From Ananas comosus (lineage: Eukaryota > Streptophyta > Magnoliopsida > Poales > Bromeliaceae): DNA of 64,000 bases. The translations under genes were made by a program, and so were the position numbers. Every line of letters starts with the position of its first letter. The stretch's first letter is position 1. Where the stretch lies: NCBI RefSeq assembly GCF_001540865.1, contig NC_033622.1, positions 17,062,089 through 17,126,088 of the forward strand, in the 5' to 3' direction. Shown here piece by piece: positions 23,817 to 40,689 of this stretch. Under the pieces are notes generated by a model. That model was given only the letters and a program-made list of their open reading frames with translations, was not told the origin of the DNA and ran no database searches.

Positions 23817-24350
23817 GAGTGGGTTACTATGCTATCGAAAGTACGGAGTCTTCCGTGCTTCCAGCTCGTTTTCGATGTTGCGACTTTTCGAATCGTCGAT
23901 CGCCCGTTAAACTTGATCTAGAATATTTGAAGTAGACTAGAAAAATAAATTTTATGATTTTATGATATCATTTGCCTAGTGAACGAAGGGGCTCAAATCA
24001 ACGGCTGAAAATAAAAATCTTACAAAATGTAATAATATGAATATTAAAATTAAATCAAAGATATTGATCTTGTTTTATATAGTATAAAGAATTTTCTACA
24101 AAATTTTACGTGATTTGGATATTCTACACCGTTAACTTGCAAAGGCCCACTACGGCCATTGAAATTATATTGATTTTAAGCCCATTCGATCACTAGGCAA
24201 ATGATATCGTAAAATTATAAATTTATTTTTAGTATTTCAAATACTCTAGATCAAGTTTAACGAAGCCGATGACGAATTCGAAAGTCGCAATATCGAAAAC
24301 GAGCTGGAACACGGAAGGCTCCATGCTTCCGATAAATAGTAGCCTCACTC
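23817..24350. mobile_element. 534-bp foldback/MITE element with ~190-bp terminal inverted repeats
   Basis: The left end is gagtgggttactatgctatc and the right end, on the other strand, is gagtgaggctactatttatc. The arms stay recognisably complementary for about 190 bases, including ccagctcgttttcgat, gttaaacttgatctaga and gatatcatttgcctagtga. A central ~150-base spacer lacks coding potential. It is flanked by (TA)n on both sides. Arms this long could form a large hairpin in RNA. Confidence 0.85.
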
Positions 24351-24999
24351 TATATATATATATATATTATATAATATAAAAATATATATATATTTATAAA
24401 ATATATTTATTATATAATATTTATATCTATTAATTATTTTATATATTAAATATATACAATTATATATTATATTATATATTTAATTATTGCATAGTATATT
24501 TTTAATTATTTTATTTATAAATATAAACTATAATACTAATATATATAATATATAATAATTATATATTAATAATATAAAATAGTATATAATAATTTTTATT
24601 ATAATTTTTTTTTTTTTAATCAAACAATCGTCGTGAAAAATTATTATTATTTTTTCTACAAATCAAACATAAATAAAATAAAATATTTTTTTCACCTAAT
24701 TATTTTTTTTATAATTTTATGTGAAACCAAACACAACACTATATAACGATAATTCATAATAAAATTTAAATTATAGGGTCGCTCGACTTTGCTTAGTTGT
24801 GAAGTTTGAGTGTTGACTGTTGAGTGACAAATGGGGACCACGTACGCGCGAGCAATAATTGTTCTCCTTGGAGAGCGGAATGCGCTTTTCCCCCCCCAAA
24901 GCACGCACACGGAGAAAATGAAAGGGCCGCTCCGTTCTCCTTAATTGCCACTCGACTGGGGGTTCGAAAGGGCACGCAGGATCGTAAAGATCTAGAGAG

Positions 25000-26246
25000 A
25001 TGGCGACGGCATTGTCGTGCAGGGACGGAGGTATCTACTTCAGGCTAGATGGGAAGGGATCGAATGACGACGGGAATCAGTGGGACGACGGCGCCGGGGG
25101 TGAGGTGAGGGAGATTTGCATATGCCACGGACCGATCGTCTACTCCATTCAAACCACCTACGAGCGCCAAGGCACCCTTCTCTGCTCTCGCCGTCACGGC
25201 GGCACCGACGGCAACTTCGACTTCGTAAGCAAGCAACTTAGATCTCTTCTCTTTTTGTTTTTTTCAATCTTTTCTTTTCTTTTCTCCTTTTCTCCTCTTC
25301 TCTTTGCGCCTGCGCGTCCGCGTCCGCGTCCGCGTCCGCGTCTATTATCTTTTCTATTATCTTACTAATCTTTTGAGTAATATATTAGTGTCGGAACCAC
25401 CACTATGAATTTTCTGCCTAGTCGTGGAATTTATCTCTTCCCACTTTTAAACAGTTAGCTAATGGGTTAGAAATATGCTCTATCGAATAACCAAAAGGCA
25501 TTAGAGGAAAAATAAAAATAAAGTAGAGGAGGAGGAGTAGTAAGAGTAAATTTCTATGTTGTTCTTAATAATTATGCGTTCAGATTAACGACATGATGAA
25601 GCTCTTAAAAAAACAAGTTTTTATGAGTTTTGAAAATCAGTTTTTACTTGATCAACCGGCGGATCTAGAGTCTAGACATTTTGATCCAGGGGCGAAAGAC
25701 GCAGAAGGATCCGACCGTCGAATTTGCTAGATAACGGTAAATTTTTAATTTCTATTAATTCGAATGGCGATATATGGTAACTATTGTACCCTGAGTTTCA
25801 GAACTTCATTTACAGGGTACGAATGTTGAATGTTTTTTTTTCAGATTTCCTTGAGTAGTCCTCTCACCTGGGTGAGTGGGCATTATAGCTCATGGTGCTG
25901 GGATCCCGATTTGTTATTCCCTGATGAGGAGGAGGAACCCTATAACTTCTGCAAGGTTATAAGGTCGCTTAAGTTTGGCACCGCCGACGGAGCTACCTAC
26001 GGTCCGTACGGCAGGGAGATCGGCGAGCCCTTCGACTTCCGATGCAGCACTGGCATCGCCGGCTTCCATGGCCGCGACGATTCTTTCCACCTCAATGCCA
26101 TCGGCGTGTACGTGAAGAGCGCGGCGAAGGGCGTCATTGACGACGCTACGCTCATCAGCAGGGGAGCTTCTGCGGATGTGAATAGCAGCGGCACTTTGCC
26201 GTTGAGCAGCAGCAGCAGTAAGCTGCTGGACGAACCGAAAGCGTAA
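25000..26246 (+). CDS. Single-domain jacalin-related lectin
   Basis: Two exons, 25000-25224 and 25845-26246 (phase 0), encode 208 residues: one jacalin beta-prism domain with no signal peptide, which suggests a cytoplasmic/nuclear lectin of the mannose-binding JRL type. Family marks: NQWDDG (strand near the N-terminus), REICICHGPIVYSIQTTYE, HGGTDG, then VIRSLKFGT, TYGPYGREIGEPF, GIAGFHGRDDSFHLNAIGVYV. The usual sugar-contact motif GxxxD near the C-terminal loop is changed: the expected Asp is Asn159 (FHLNAIG). An acidic insertion (DEEEE, residues 102-106) lies in the middle loop, and a 40-residue low-complexity Ser-rich tail follows the domain. JRLs of this kind are often stress- or defence-induced. 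Sugar specificity cannot be stated and may be weakened by the Asn. Confidence 0.85.
25315..25342. repeat. (CGTCCG)n hexanucleotide repeat in the lectin intron
   Basis: About four and a half units of a CG-rich hexamer, directly after a CT-rich tract and about 90 bases inside the intron. It stands out in an otherwise AT-rich intron. Confidence 0.85.
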
Positions 26247-26328
26247 GCCAGCAGGAAAGTTAGCGTTTAGAAATCCATCCAGGGGCATATACATACCTAT
26301 ACGGAAATTTAGTAATGCAGTCTTAACG

Positions 26329-26332
<4 letters not shown>

Positions 26333-26376
<44 letters not shown>
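26333..26376. repeat. (AT)n microsatellite in the lectin 3' region
   Basis: About 22 uninterrupted TA units, some 90 bases after the lectin stop codon. Confidence 0.9.
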
Positions 26377-26379
<3 letters not shown>

Positions 26380-27074
26380 CATCTCTTCTCCTTTGTGTTT
26401 GATAATGTACTGGTATTATTAAACTGTAGTAATGGAGTCATGCAACTGGAGTTTCTGTTGAGCGCCTATATAACTCTACATATATCGTGATCAAAATGTC
26501 TATATTCCGCTGTTGATTCAGTAAAAAATTATTTTTAGAAGAAAAAAAACTCATAAAACAGCCCTAGGTAGTACAGTATCTCAAAAAAGAAAAAAACAAA
26601 GAAGAATAAAAAGAGGCAACTGATGGTTGATCTGTTCGCAGTTGTATAATACATCTTGCATACTTTCTCTACGTCTGAAAAGTATCTTTTTCAATACATG
26701 CTAATAAAAGCTAGAATATGAAACTTTATAAACCATTCAACTGAATATTTTACTCTATGTAGTTTCCTCCACGTTTTTACCCTAAACAAAATGATTCCAT
26801 AGCATAAGGATTTTTTTTTTACAATCTCTGTTCCTTGGAGCCAATGGCCAATAATACTCTTTTTATATTTTTAGTCCGTAGAGTATATAGTACAATTAAA
26901 TTCTTCAATCATTTGAAAGCTAAGAATTTTTTGTTGTGATCCCTTGACTATATTTATATTTACAAGTTAGGCATGTAATATATATAAACATAATCTCGAG
27001 TCTACTCGAACCGAGGCTTATCAAGAAAATTATGCTCAAGCTTAATTTGAAACTAATTTTGAGCTAAAATTTAT

Positions 27075-27377
27075 GGTGAAATGCACATTTGGCCTTTAAA
27101 CTATGCGGCACATGATATTTTGATAGTCAATTTTTAGTTTGTTATAATTTATGGCTCAAAATTTTAAATTTTTATAACTAATTTTATCGATGAAATATTG
27201 ACGTATCTGTGAAAAGAAAATAACATTTTAATTATTATTGCATTATCAATAATACTGTCAACTAAATTAAATTTTATAACTTAATTACAAAAAATATAAA
27301 AATTTAAACTAAGAAAATAATAAACTAAATTTTGATTATTAAAATACCACATATTTTATAATTTGAGGACCACATTA
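27075..27377. mobile_element. MITE-like element related to the copy at 3499-3776
   Basis: The left end has gaaatgcacatttggccttt and the right end has tttgaggaccacatt, with internal inverted agreement around gatattttgatagtcaattttta and its complement (ttgattattaaaatacc). The layout and end sequence (GCACWTTTGGYC) resemble the better preserved element at 3499-3776, so the two are probably the same family. Confidence 0.5.
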
Positions 27378-28063
27378 TCACGGCCTTATCGTTTTTGCTC
27401 ACAAAGTTCGTGCAACGTCCGCCTTATTTTTTAATAATGAGCAAGTTTAACTCCCTATTATTAGTCTAGATCTCTGCATCCTATGAGTAAATATGCAAAA
27501 AAAGATAGAAGAGAGAGAAGCAAAGGTTGCAAAAAAAAAAAAAAAATTAAGAACGCAACTATTTAGAAAAACATAATTACAATACACAACGTCTCTTACA
27601 CAACTCTTCTTGTTAAGTTTGGCCATAATCATCCTCACAATTTATAGGCTTAAAATATATTGAATTTAGTCTATGCTAAATCACCATTAAGTACACATTA
27701 ACTCACTCACTATTATATAGTAATGAGCCCTCATGAATGCCTAATAAATGCAAGGTGATCCCGAGGGTTGCTAATGATCCTTCAATTTTTGCCGGCGGTT
27801 TTGGAGCTATTAAATCCCGCAGCTATATAACCTTTCATCTTCCATAAAAAGTCTACTAGTTTAGTATCTCTTTGGCTGCCCACTTAGCAAAATTCGGCCA
27901 AAAAGTTGGCGGGACTAAAAAATTATCACATCCGTGACAACATGGTTAATTTATAGTAAAATTTATATTCAAGTGTGTTTTTATTTAGGGTCAATTATAA
28001 TTTACTATATTTGCGGGTACTTATAATTTACTATATTTCTAATTTACTATATTCAAGTATGTT

Positions 28064-28277
28064 TTTATTTAATTTGGAGCCAGGTTTAACCGAGCTCGTA
28101 GCAGAGCTTAACACGAGCTGAGACCGAAATCCAAAGTTGAACTTTAAATAAATATATTTATAATTTACTATATTTGCGGCACCGGTATTTAATTAACCCT
28201 TTTATTTAATTTGGTGCCAGGTTTAATCGAGCTTAGAACCGAGCTTAACACGAGCTGAGGCCGAAACCCTTGGTTGA
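28064..28277. repeat. Direct duplication (~77 bp unit, 137-bp spacing) upstream of the synthetase gene
   Basis: The block tttatttaatttggagccag...cgagctgagaccgaaa at 28064-28141 is repeated with scattered changes at 28201-28277. Shared segments include ccaggtttaa(c/t)cgagct and gagcttaacacgagctgag. The spacer also repeats a tataatttactatatttgcgg phrase seen upstream at about 28000. The second copy ends only about 105 bases before the chosen start codon. Confidence 0.8.
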
Positions 28278-33091
<4,814 letters not shown>

Positions 33092-34430
33092 ATATTTTTT
33101 GATCTTTTTGGATTTTATGTTTTTCAATTGTTAAGGGTTTTTCCTTTTTTGTATTGTTTTTAGTCATGCAAATAAAATTCGGAGAGAACTGTCGTTGTTT
33201 ATGATGTCCAGCTTTGTTTGGTTCCGATACCTTTGCTCTGCTCGTCTAACGAATGTAGCAATCTGAGTTGTGCATCATTTGTACCCATTTTGATCCTTTT
33301 TTGTTTGTGGTGCTCTCTCTCTTTCTCATGCGCGCACAACTCGTGAACTCTTTTTTAATGGTGAACTAGTTAAGTATCCGCGCGTTGCGGCGGAACGATT
33401 TCATAGAAAAAAATAATTAAATAAATAAATTTAAAAATAACAAAACAAAGAGTTAAAAAATTATATAATATAAACAACCGAAAAATAAACAACTAATTAA
33501 AATTTGAGAATAAAAATATCACATACCTCATTATTTAAATCATAATACATTAAAATGTGGGGATTAAAGTGTTATTCGTCCTATATTTTTATTTTAAGGA
33601 TGAAAGTGTAAATCCAATCTTTCAATTTTTTTTATCCAACTCTTTATATGTTAGATTTAAGCAAGTCAACGATATTTTGACAATTCTCGCAATTAAATTT
33701 TATAAAATATAAAATTAATTTAAACTCTATCAATNCCCCGCGTGCCCGCGCCACGCGGCGCTCCGCCACGCGCGCCCGCCTGCCCGCGCCCCGCGCTCGC
33801 CCCTGCCCGCGCCTCCATGCTCGCCACCTGTTTCGAAACTGTGAATTCATGTATGTTATGTTATAGATTAGCAAATCTCTCTTATATTTTCCCCATAGGA
33901 GTAATATTTGGACCATCGAAGTGGCGAAGAATTAATGGACGGTACTTAAGGTCCTAAAAGTGGAAGTCTAGTAGTTTCATACTTTCATGTTGCTAGCCAA
34001 GTTTACTTTTTTTAAAACAAATAAACAAAGCACATAACTCTTTAAAAAAACAGAGTGTCTCGGTGATACAATCTTCTACGCTCAATAATTCATCTGCTAA
34101 ACCGTGAAGTTTCCGGCCATAGAGACATCACATCCTTTTTCTTTTCTTTTTTTTCAAAATTGATTTACTTCCAAAAATTGCCGATAGAAGTGAACATTCA
34201 GTGCTTATACAGATATTCTTTTAAAGGCAGTATTCGTACAGAGTGCAGCTCAAATATGCAGTAGTCTCCAAAGAATAAAGTTACTCCGTTGGGTTTTGTT
34301 TCTTCTGGCCTTTTTACACAAGATTGATAGTGTGCCCCCCATGCCGTCGCTGATCGACATGCAAATCTACAACAAAGAGTTGCCGGTACAAATGGGCATT
34401 ATGCAGACCCCCAACTTGAATCCTCAATAA
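33092..34430. other. Convergent spacer between GluRS and PILS, with a gap and a GC-rich spike
   Basis: The 3' UTR of GluRS runs to at least the AATAAA at 33171. At 33368-33400 a phrase (gttaagtatccgcgcgttgc) looks like the end of a dispersed repeat. An N at 33735 is followed by about 90 bases of almost pure GC (33736-33826), while the DNA before it is AT-rich, so two unrelated segments may be joined there. No gene is supported. Confidence 0.5.
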
Positions 34431-37400
34431 CTATGATGACACCGACCACATGAAAAATGTTGACCATATCGTGAGTGAAACTGAAGCCAGAGAATATGCC
34501 CAAAGAAGGATAACTGAGCATTCGCTCTCCCCAGCCCCGAACAATTGTGTTATGGTGCCTGCCAATTTACAATTTCATCAATAAGAGAGTTGATATTTCT
34601 CAACTTAGGTACGACTACGAAGCGAAAAACAAAAAGACCAAGGTCCAAGTAGTAAGATTAATGCGGAATTTTGGCAAATGTTTGTTGAAGCCATATCATT
34701 GTCTCTTTTTTTTTTTCCTTTTTTTCTTTCTGTTACCTATATTCATTGCGGGTGGAACAGCATATTGGAGCAGAAGAATGAACTGGTATAAAGGATCTGC
34801 ATGCACCAGACCAAGTCGAACCGCCCCTTTAACGATGACTATGCCCACTAGGGGCAACAAAATATAACGAACAACTATAATTCCGATGATGATCGAGGGA
34901 TTCACTCTTGATCCTCGCAAACCTGGAATATGCCGGCATGCATAAAATTTAAACAGTCACATGCTTGCTCTTGAGCAACATGAATAAGTGCTCATTTAGA
35001 TTTACGAGAAGAGATAGAATTGCTACCATTTATGAGGTTCCCTCCCATTATTAGAGTGACAGTCGGAATTGCCCCATCACTAAAAAGGAGAATAAAGAGA
35101 AGTTGTTAATCCCACAATGCCAAAAGAATGAAAGTAAATACGAAAAAGAACCTAAATGGAGTGACTACGAGTAGAGAAACAATATCTTTAAGGCAATAAA
35201 AAACAAAACTAAAAACACCAGTATTTTCTACTTTCAAGAGTACATTTCGTGGGTCCTTTTTTTTTAAACATGAAAGCTACTAAATAGCACACGGTGATTC
35301 AATCAAAGTAAAGGCATTACCCCAATACAGCCGCTGATTCCTGGATAACACGAAGAGGAGCACTTTCTCCGATCATTGCTTTTCTAAGTTGAGGTATTAC
35401 TCCTATAATGAACCCAACAATCTACACAGTGAAGAAAGAAATTTAATCATAAACTTTTCACAGATTACATATAATGGATCTCATAAAACTCATCCAAAGG
35501 TTTCTAAGCTTTGTATTGAGATGAATCATGTACTGAGAAAGAACTACATCATGAGTATCAACAGGTTTAAAAAACGAAACTCGTCGGCTATATTTAAATG
35601 TTAATTACATCAATAACACTAGCATGCATGTCTGTGGTGGCACTAAAAAAAAAGAATAGCTTACCACGCCAATAGTCGAAGGTGCAAACAATTTCTTCAT
35701 GTCAATTACTTCAGAAACTCTTAACACAAATTTTCTTGCTTTTACTGAAATAGGAACCTGCAACAAACATCAGATGTAATCAAATTCGGAGAAGAAAACA
35801 ACCTCTGTAAAACTACTGTAATGGCACAGATAAAAAGGCTATATATAATCTCAAGCAAATGCTCTAACTGATATAACTTAAAGAACTATAACTGATTTTA
35901 TGGTGTTCTACCATTCAATTTGGCAATTAAAGTAAAATATAAACCTGATGGGATAATGACAGGAAAAGGGGAAAATATAGTGCAACATAAAGTAACCTTT
36001 GCTCTAGTGGAAGATTCACTGCCATCATAGATAGGGAGGGTACAATCGTCAGCATATTCACCAGTCACCAAGCATTTATTGGTTGGAATTGTTTCAGCTG
36101 TACAGGTGCTTGAGATCAACTTATCGGTTTCTTCAGGATACTGTACTGTTTGAGTGTGGCCATTGGTATTTATCATCCCTCCGGCGGTATTTGACGATAA
36201 GCGCATTATGTTATAAACAACCGACCACAAAAAGATTGCACCAATCTGCAGTAATATGATAGGAAACAAAACTGGTTAATAATTAGATTCTATCCTCTTC
36301 CCTACGTAAATGGGATTTGCAAGGAATCCATCACAAGGCAAAGTGTAATAATATACTGTCCACGTGTATGAAATACTTGGTAAAACTTTGCCAACTAATG
36401 GAAGATATTCGGACACAAAAGACTCACAGCCATAGATAAAGAAGTATATGCTAGTCCATAAGTATGACAAGCAGCAGGTTCTCCAAACGGGCTGCCTTTT
36501 TCTTTACAAATAGCAGGGATGATGATAAGAAGCATATTGCCTAAATTACCTGTTGAGGAAAGTTTATAACTTATCACACTTTAATCTATTAATAATCATG
36601 AAAATTGACGAATAAATTGCTCACAAGATTAAAGGTCCCTTATGAAGATATGGCAACATTATCAAGATAAGTGGATTGTAGCTTTGTGATTTACCTGCTG
36701 CACAACAGCCCAAAATTAGGGCTCTCAATCGTGTAGGAGGTCTGGTTATCTGTATCACAACCCATCCAAATAGTAAACCGAAAATGAAGGTCAGAAGGAT
36801 ATTTATTGGCATAAACCACCTGCAATTTGGAAAGTTGGAACAGAAGTTACTATCTTTTTTCATGTTTCTCTCAATATCTAAAGTAGAAATTATTGTGTAG
36901 AGAATCACGGTGTCTAACAGTCAAAAACATAATTACAAGTATTTCCATTTAACAGACAATATTTTTTAAAAAATAAATAAATAAATTATGTATCCTCATC
37001 TACAAATTTCCGGACCAATGTCTATGTGTTGAGGGGGGAAAAAGGCATTTAACGACAGGACACAGCCATACAAATCATAAGTCGATAAGTAATCCAAAAA
37101 ATGAACTATATGTAGATAAATACAAAGCATATTTACTGTAAGTTGCAGGCACATATATAAGCAGCATCAATCACACACACCAGATGAAAATTAACCTTAT
37201 AAATTTGGAAAAGTCTAGTTTGAAACTCACAACAAAATCATGCTGTCCATGGTGATTGTTTGAGATAAGTTCGTTGCTACAAGTGCCGGATTGAATACAT
37301 AGAACACAATCTGTAAGGGAACAAGTGGAGTATATCAGACTGGAAGAATATGATGCCAACTAAACCAATGGGAAATGAAACACATTTATGCGAAATTCTC

Positions 37401-37756
37401 CAATACAATGAAAAAATAAAAAAAGGAGATGAAAATAAAAACTTGTGTGTTTCAACAGGTGGCGCTGAAGGATTTCAGATTAAAATGAATGGATCACCGC
37501 AACTAGGGGCGAAATGGTATTAGTTACACAATCGAGGCCAATTTGTTCTTAGAAAACAGTTTGCATTAGACACAATGCAATTTCAGTTGCTGTCGAATCT
37601 ATTAAAATATTGGACGCTCACATTATTCAGATGCTTCCTTGCATCTTTGACAAGAATACCAATATAACCTGTTGCAAGGAATGATCCGACACCAGTCACC
37701 AAAAGAACATTCAGAACCGGCATTGTCGCAGTGACGAAGAGGTCTAAGAGGCCCAT
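34431..37756 (-). CDS. PIN-LIKES (PILS) auxin transport facilitator
   Basis: Ten exons on the minus strand: 37622-37756, 37231-37310, 36695-36819, 36428-36549, 35997-36245, 35665-35757, 35321-35421, 35027-35079, 34737-34922, 34431-34558; 423 residues. PILS proteins are ER-membrane carriers that limit nuclear auxin by moving it into the ER lumen. The N-terminal bundle starts MGLLDLFVTATMPVLNVLLV and includes YVFNPALVATNLSQTIT and GNLGNMLLIIIPAIC. A hydrophilic loop of about 65 residues (rich in Thr, Asn and Asp) follows, then the C-terminal bundle: VGFIIGVIPQLRKAMIG, IPTVTLIMGGNL, LQYAVPPAMNIGTITQLFG, ending in a helix with FFMWSVSS. The PPAMN motif and the two five-helix bundles define the family. 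A plausible 5' UTR intron ends at 37838. The gene is convergent with GluRS, and its last-exon coordinates may be off by one base. Confidence 0.93.
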
Positions 37757-39000
37757 TTTCTGTATTTTTATTACGAAGCCCTCCCGCCCTTACAGTGCAA
37801 TCGATTCTGATATATCAGTCCTTCAATGCACAGTACTGCAGATAAACAAAACAACAGTAAGTTTATCACAACATGCAACATAGTGCAGACGATACAAAAA
37901 TGAAAAGATTACATAATGAATTGCCCGTGATAGAACTGATTCCTAAATGAATCAGCTTTATCTTTCGCTATCACCATCAGATACCTACCTATAGATCAAC
38001 TTATGTTTCTTAGTAAATGTATAAGGAAATAGAAACATGACATTAAAAAAATAATAAAAAATAAAACTATGATTCGAGGAGTAATTAACACAAGAATGTT
38101 AACTCGAGCACAAGAGTATAAAAAGTTCCAGCGAAGGTGAGATTGTACTGAACTGCAGGAGAAATAGGAAATTATCTACAATTCACAAAAAACAAATGGG
38201 CTTTTCTCCACATGCAAAGCACAAAGATTGTGCTCGGGCCACTGATTGAGACTGTTGACCTAGAAAAACAGAGCGCAAGGTGAACTGTATGCGGCCCACC
38301 TACCATTCCAACCTCAATAAAATAAAGAAGCATCTCGTGCACAAAAAGGAAGCATCTTTTTTTATGTACAAAAATAACAATACAATTGGGATTTGTTCTC
38401 ATAAAAAGCCACCAATTTTACGTACCTGCGCATTGACCCACCAAACTTAAGTATACTTCTTCCTAAAGAAATATAATAACTTTTTTCCTCTTAACAATTT
38501 GCCACACAAAGTTAAAGAGGTTGATTTCGTGTAAAACAGTTCACTAGATCCCTGAAATGAAAAAATGGATTTGGTGCAAAAACTCACCCAAAAAAAATTA
38601 CATATCTAGTGTACTCTTCTTCGCCGAATCAAAATATATGATCCGAATAATAATGAAAAGAAAGTGAGTGGGTTTTTTTTTTTATTTTTCTTTGTTTCTT
38701 GTATGAGTCAGATGAAAGTTAAACTATCAAACTACATTTAGGGGATTATAAAAAAAAAGAAAAGAAAAAAAGAAGCAACAACAACACCGAAATGGGCTTT
38801 AGAATGCGATATCTAATCCAACCAAAAAAATTATACAATTAAAAAATGCACGGTTATGGAGAAGAAAAAGAAGATGAGCAAATACCACTTTTCCCTTACA
38901 ATACCACCACCGGAGAGAAAGGAGAGAGTTTTTTTCTTTCTTTTTTTTTGGTTTTGTAGTGTGGGGTGGTTCTCTCCTCAACAGCGTGTATGTTTATATC
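37757..39000 (-). promoter_or_regulatory. PILS leader (probable 5' UTR intron) and promoter
   Basis: On the minus strand an acceptor-like gtttatctgcag lies at 37849-37838, just upstream of the ATG, which implies a non-coding leader exon further upstream. A TATA-like gatataaaca is at 39000-38991 (minus strand), with a candidate leader and donor (ggtattgtaagg) near 38890. The stretch between has no coding potential. The assignment is inferred from motifs only. Confidence 0.35.
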
Positions 39001-39943
39001 ACCGCTCTTGCGCTGGAAACATTTTCGAGTCTCTACGGGGTTGCTGTTGTTGTTATCGTTGTTATTATTATTATTTTTATTTTTATTATTGGTTCCGTAA
39101 TTTAAGGTTTAAAATATTTTAAAATACTTTAGTATCTTTTTAGAAATAGCTTGGACGAGACGCGAGTTATTTTTAAATAAATGTACTAATAATATTACTC
39201 CTTTTTGTCAAAAATACAAAACTTTGATGATTTAAGCGAGTTCAATAATTTTAATAACTTTTCAGCAAATAAAATATATCAACTAATACCTACTTAATTA
39301 ATAAATAGTAAATTAAATTAAATAAATTTTTTAAAAAAATTAAAATAAAGGACTGTTTCAGCCTACATTTTTGACTGCTATCTAGTGGGGCCGAAAAACT
39401 TATAATGGGGACGGGCCGCGGGCCATGCGACTTACGTTGGCCCCACCACCCGGGCCTGTTACATCTCGCGAGGCATTGACTGTGTCCTTATTTTATATGT
39501 ATCCACATATATATTTTTTTATTTAAATTTGTGAATCCGGGATCTCTCATCGGGTCACGAGACTCACGACTCATCACCTTCTTTTTTTTTTATTAAAAAG
39601 AAATTGTTATGTTTGCATGCGATTCGAGGCTTTCACAAAGATACAGAGCAAAAAATTGACCTAAATATTTAACGAAAAAAATTATATAATTATGATTGTT
39701 AGAATAATTTATAGAATTAAGTTAATCCGTGTAGAAAAAGTGGGGCCCTCCCAGTAATGTTGCCGCATCCAATGAATGGCTCTTTGCTTCGACCGAAATT
39801 AGCCAAACCAAAGCCATGCTCAAAAATGAGGGCACTCACCTACTACTCCAGGCGAGAAAATTTAATAGTTCATATTTAAACTCCCAGGCTCAAATTTTAG
39901 CTATTTTATATTTTTAATAAATCGTGGTATTTTAAAATTTGTG

Positions 39944-39948
<5 letters not shown>

Positions 39949-39976
<28 letters not shown>
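39949..39976. repeat. (AT)n microsatellite
   Basis: About 14 AT units in the PILS-ARID intergenic region. Confidence 0.85.
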
Positions 39977-39979
<3 letters not shown>

Positions 39980-40689
39980 ACTATAAACTGAACCCTTCCT
40001 CGTATTGCTTGAAAATATATTATCTTTACTTCTAAACTAATTTATCAGTATCAAATAAATATTACATAGCAAAACTCAAGTTAGTTATCCCCAATTTTAT
40101 TAGACATTGGTTATTTTAAGATTTTAATATAATATTTTTAATAATATTATTTTGTAGTACGACTAAATGAAACCTATTTAGGTCTTTTCACTTTTGACAT
40201 ATAAAAAATTAAAATTGTATTACAAGTATGCGACAGAAATTTGGTTCTGCAGTGTAAAACAGAGTGGATCTTTTATCATAAAAAAATAATATTGTCATTT
40301 TCACTTTGCATGAACATAAATAATTTTGAATGTATATAAAATATATTTAAATGGATGTTCCTAGACTAAATATATCACACTCAAAATAAAGAATAGTACT
40401 TAACAGACGTCCCCTGCTTGCGTCGCACGTGCCAAACGCTTCGCTATTTAAAATAGGCCGGAGAGGGCACATGCCTGCCCATGTCGAACTTGGCGGAGAT
40501 GATGCGATTTGTGTACAAATTGGTGTACCCAACAGTTTTATTCCATGTGGAATTAATCCCTCACCAAGTCCAATCGTACTTGCCATCGCTTTCGAATTTT
40601 GATCTTCTTAAATCGTGTTGACTACGTTTCCTGGATTATCTGGAGTGGCGGGAGTATTATCCAAATCTGCTGAACAATACCTTAATAAG

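Larger units (their letters stand above)
23263..24738. mobile_element. Outer MITE-like element interrupted by two younger elements
   Basis: The left end is aagggcctgtttggttacc at 23263. The right end, read on the other strand, starts gttgtgtttggtttcac near 24738. Further inside, both ends contain a gtttg(t/a)tttg sequence and a cgacga/cgacta block, so they look like diverged terminal repeats of one element. Two better preserved elements and long (AT)n tracts sit inside it. The match is degenerate and the outer limits are approximate. Confidence 0.35.
23104..24999. other. Transposon-rich spacer upstream of the lectin gene
   Basis: About 1.9 kb made almost entirely of nested inverted-repeat elements and (AT)n, followed by about 250 bases of lectin promoter. 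A TATA-like ctatataac lies at about 24740, some 260 bases before the lectin ATG. No protein-coding gene is supported. Confidence 0.55.

Noticed and set aside
23551..24350. Possible CRISPR-like or palindromic array
   Set aside because: The repeats are two pairs of terminal inverted repeats of transposon-like elements, not regularly spaced direct repeats, and the genome is a plant's.
25914..26441. Minus-strand ORF of 175 codons over the lectin
   Set aside because: It is antisense to lectin exon 2, and its start region is an (AT)n microsatellite translated as IYIYIY. No family resemblance.
33742..33957. ORF in the GC-rich block (MPAPRGAPPRAPACPR...)
   Set aside because: Low-complexity Pro/Ala/Arg translation of a CG-rich repeat next to an N; no splice context.
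40347..40586. Minus-strand 79-codon ORF in the PILS-ARID spacer
   Set aside because: Some coding-like composition, but no recognisable domain, no splice partners and no continuation; it may be a transposon fragment, and I could not support a gene.
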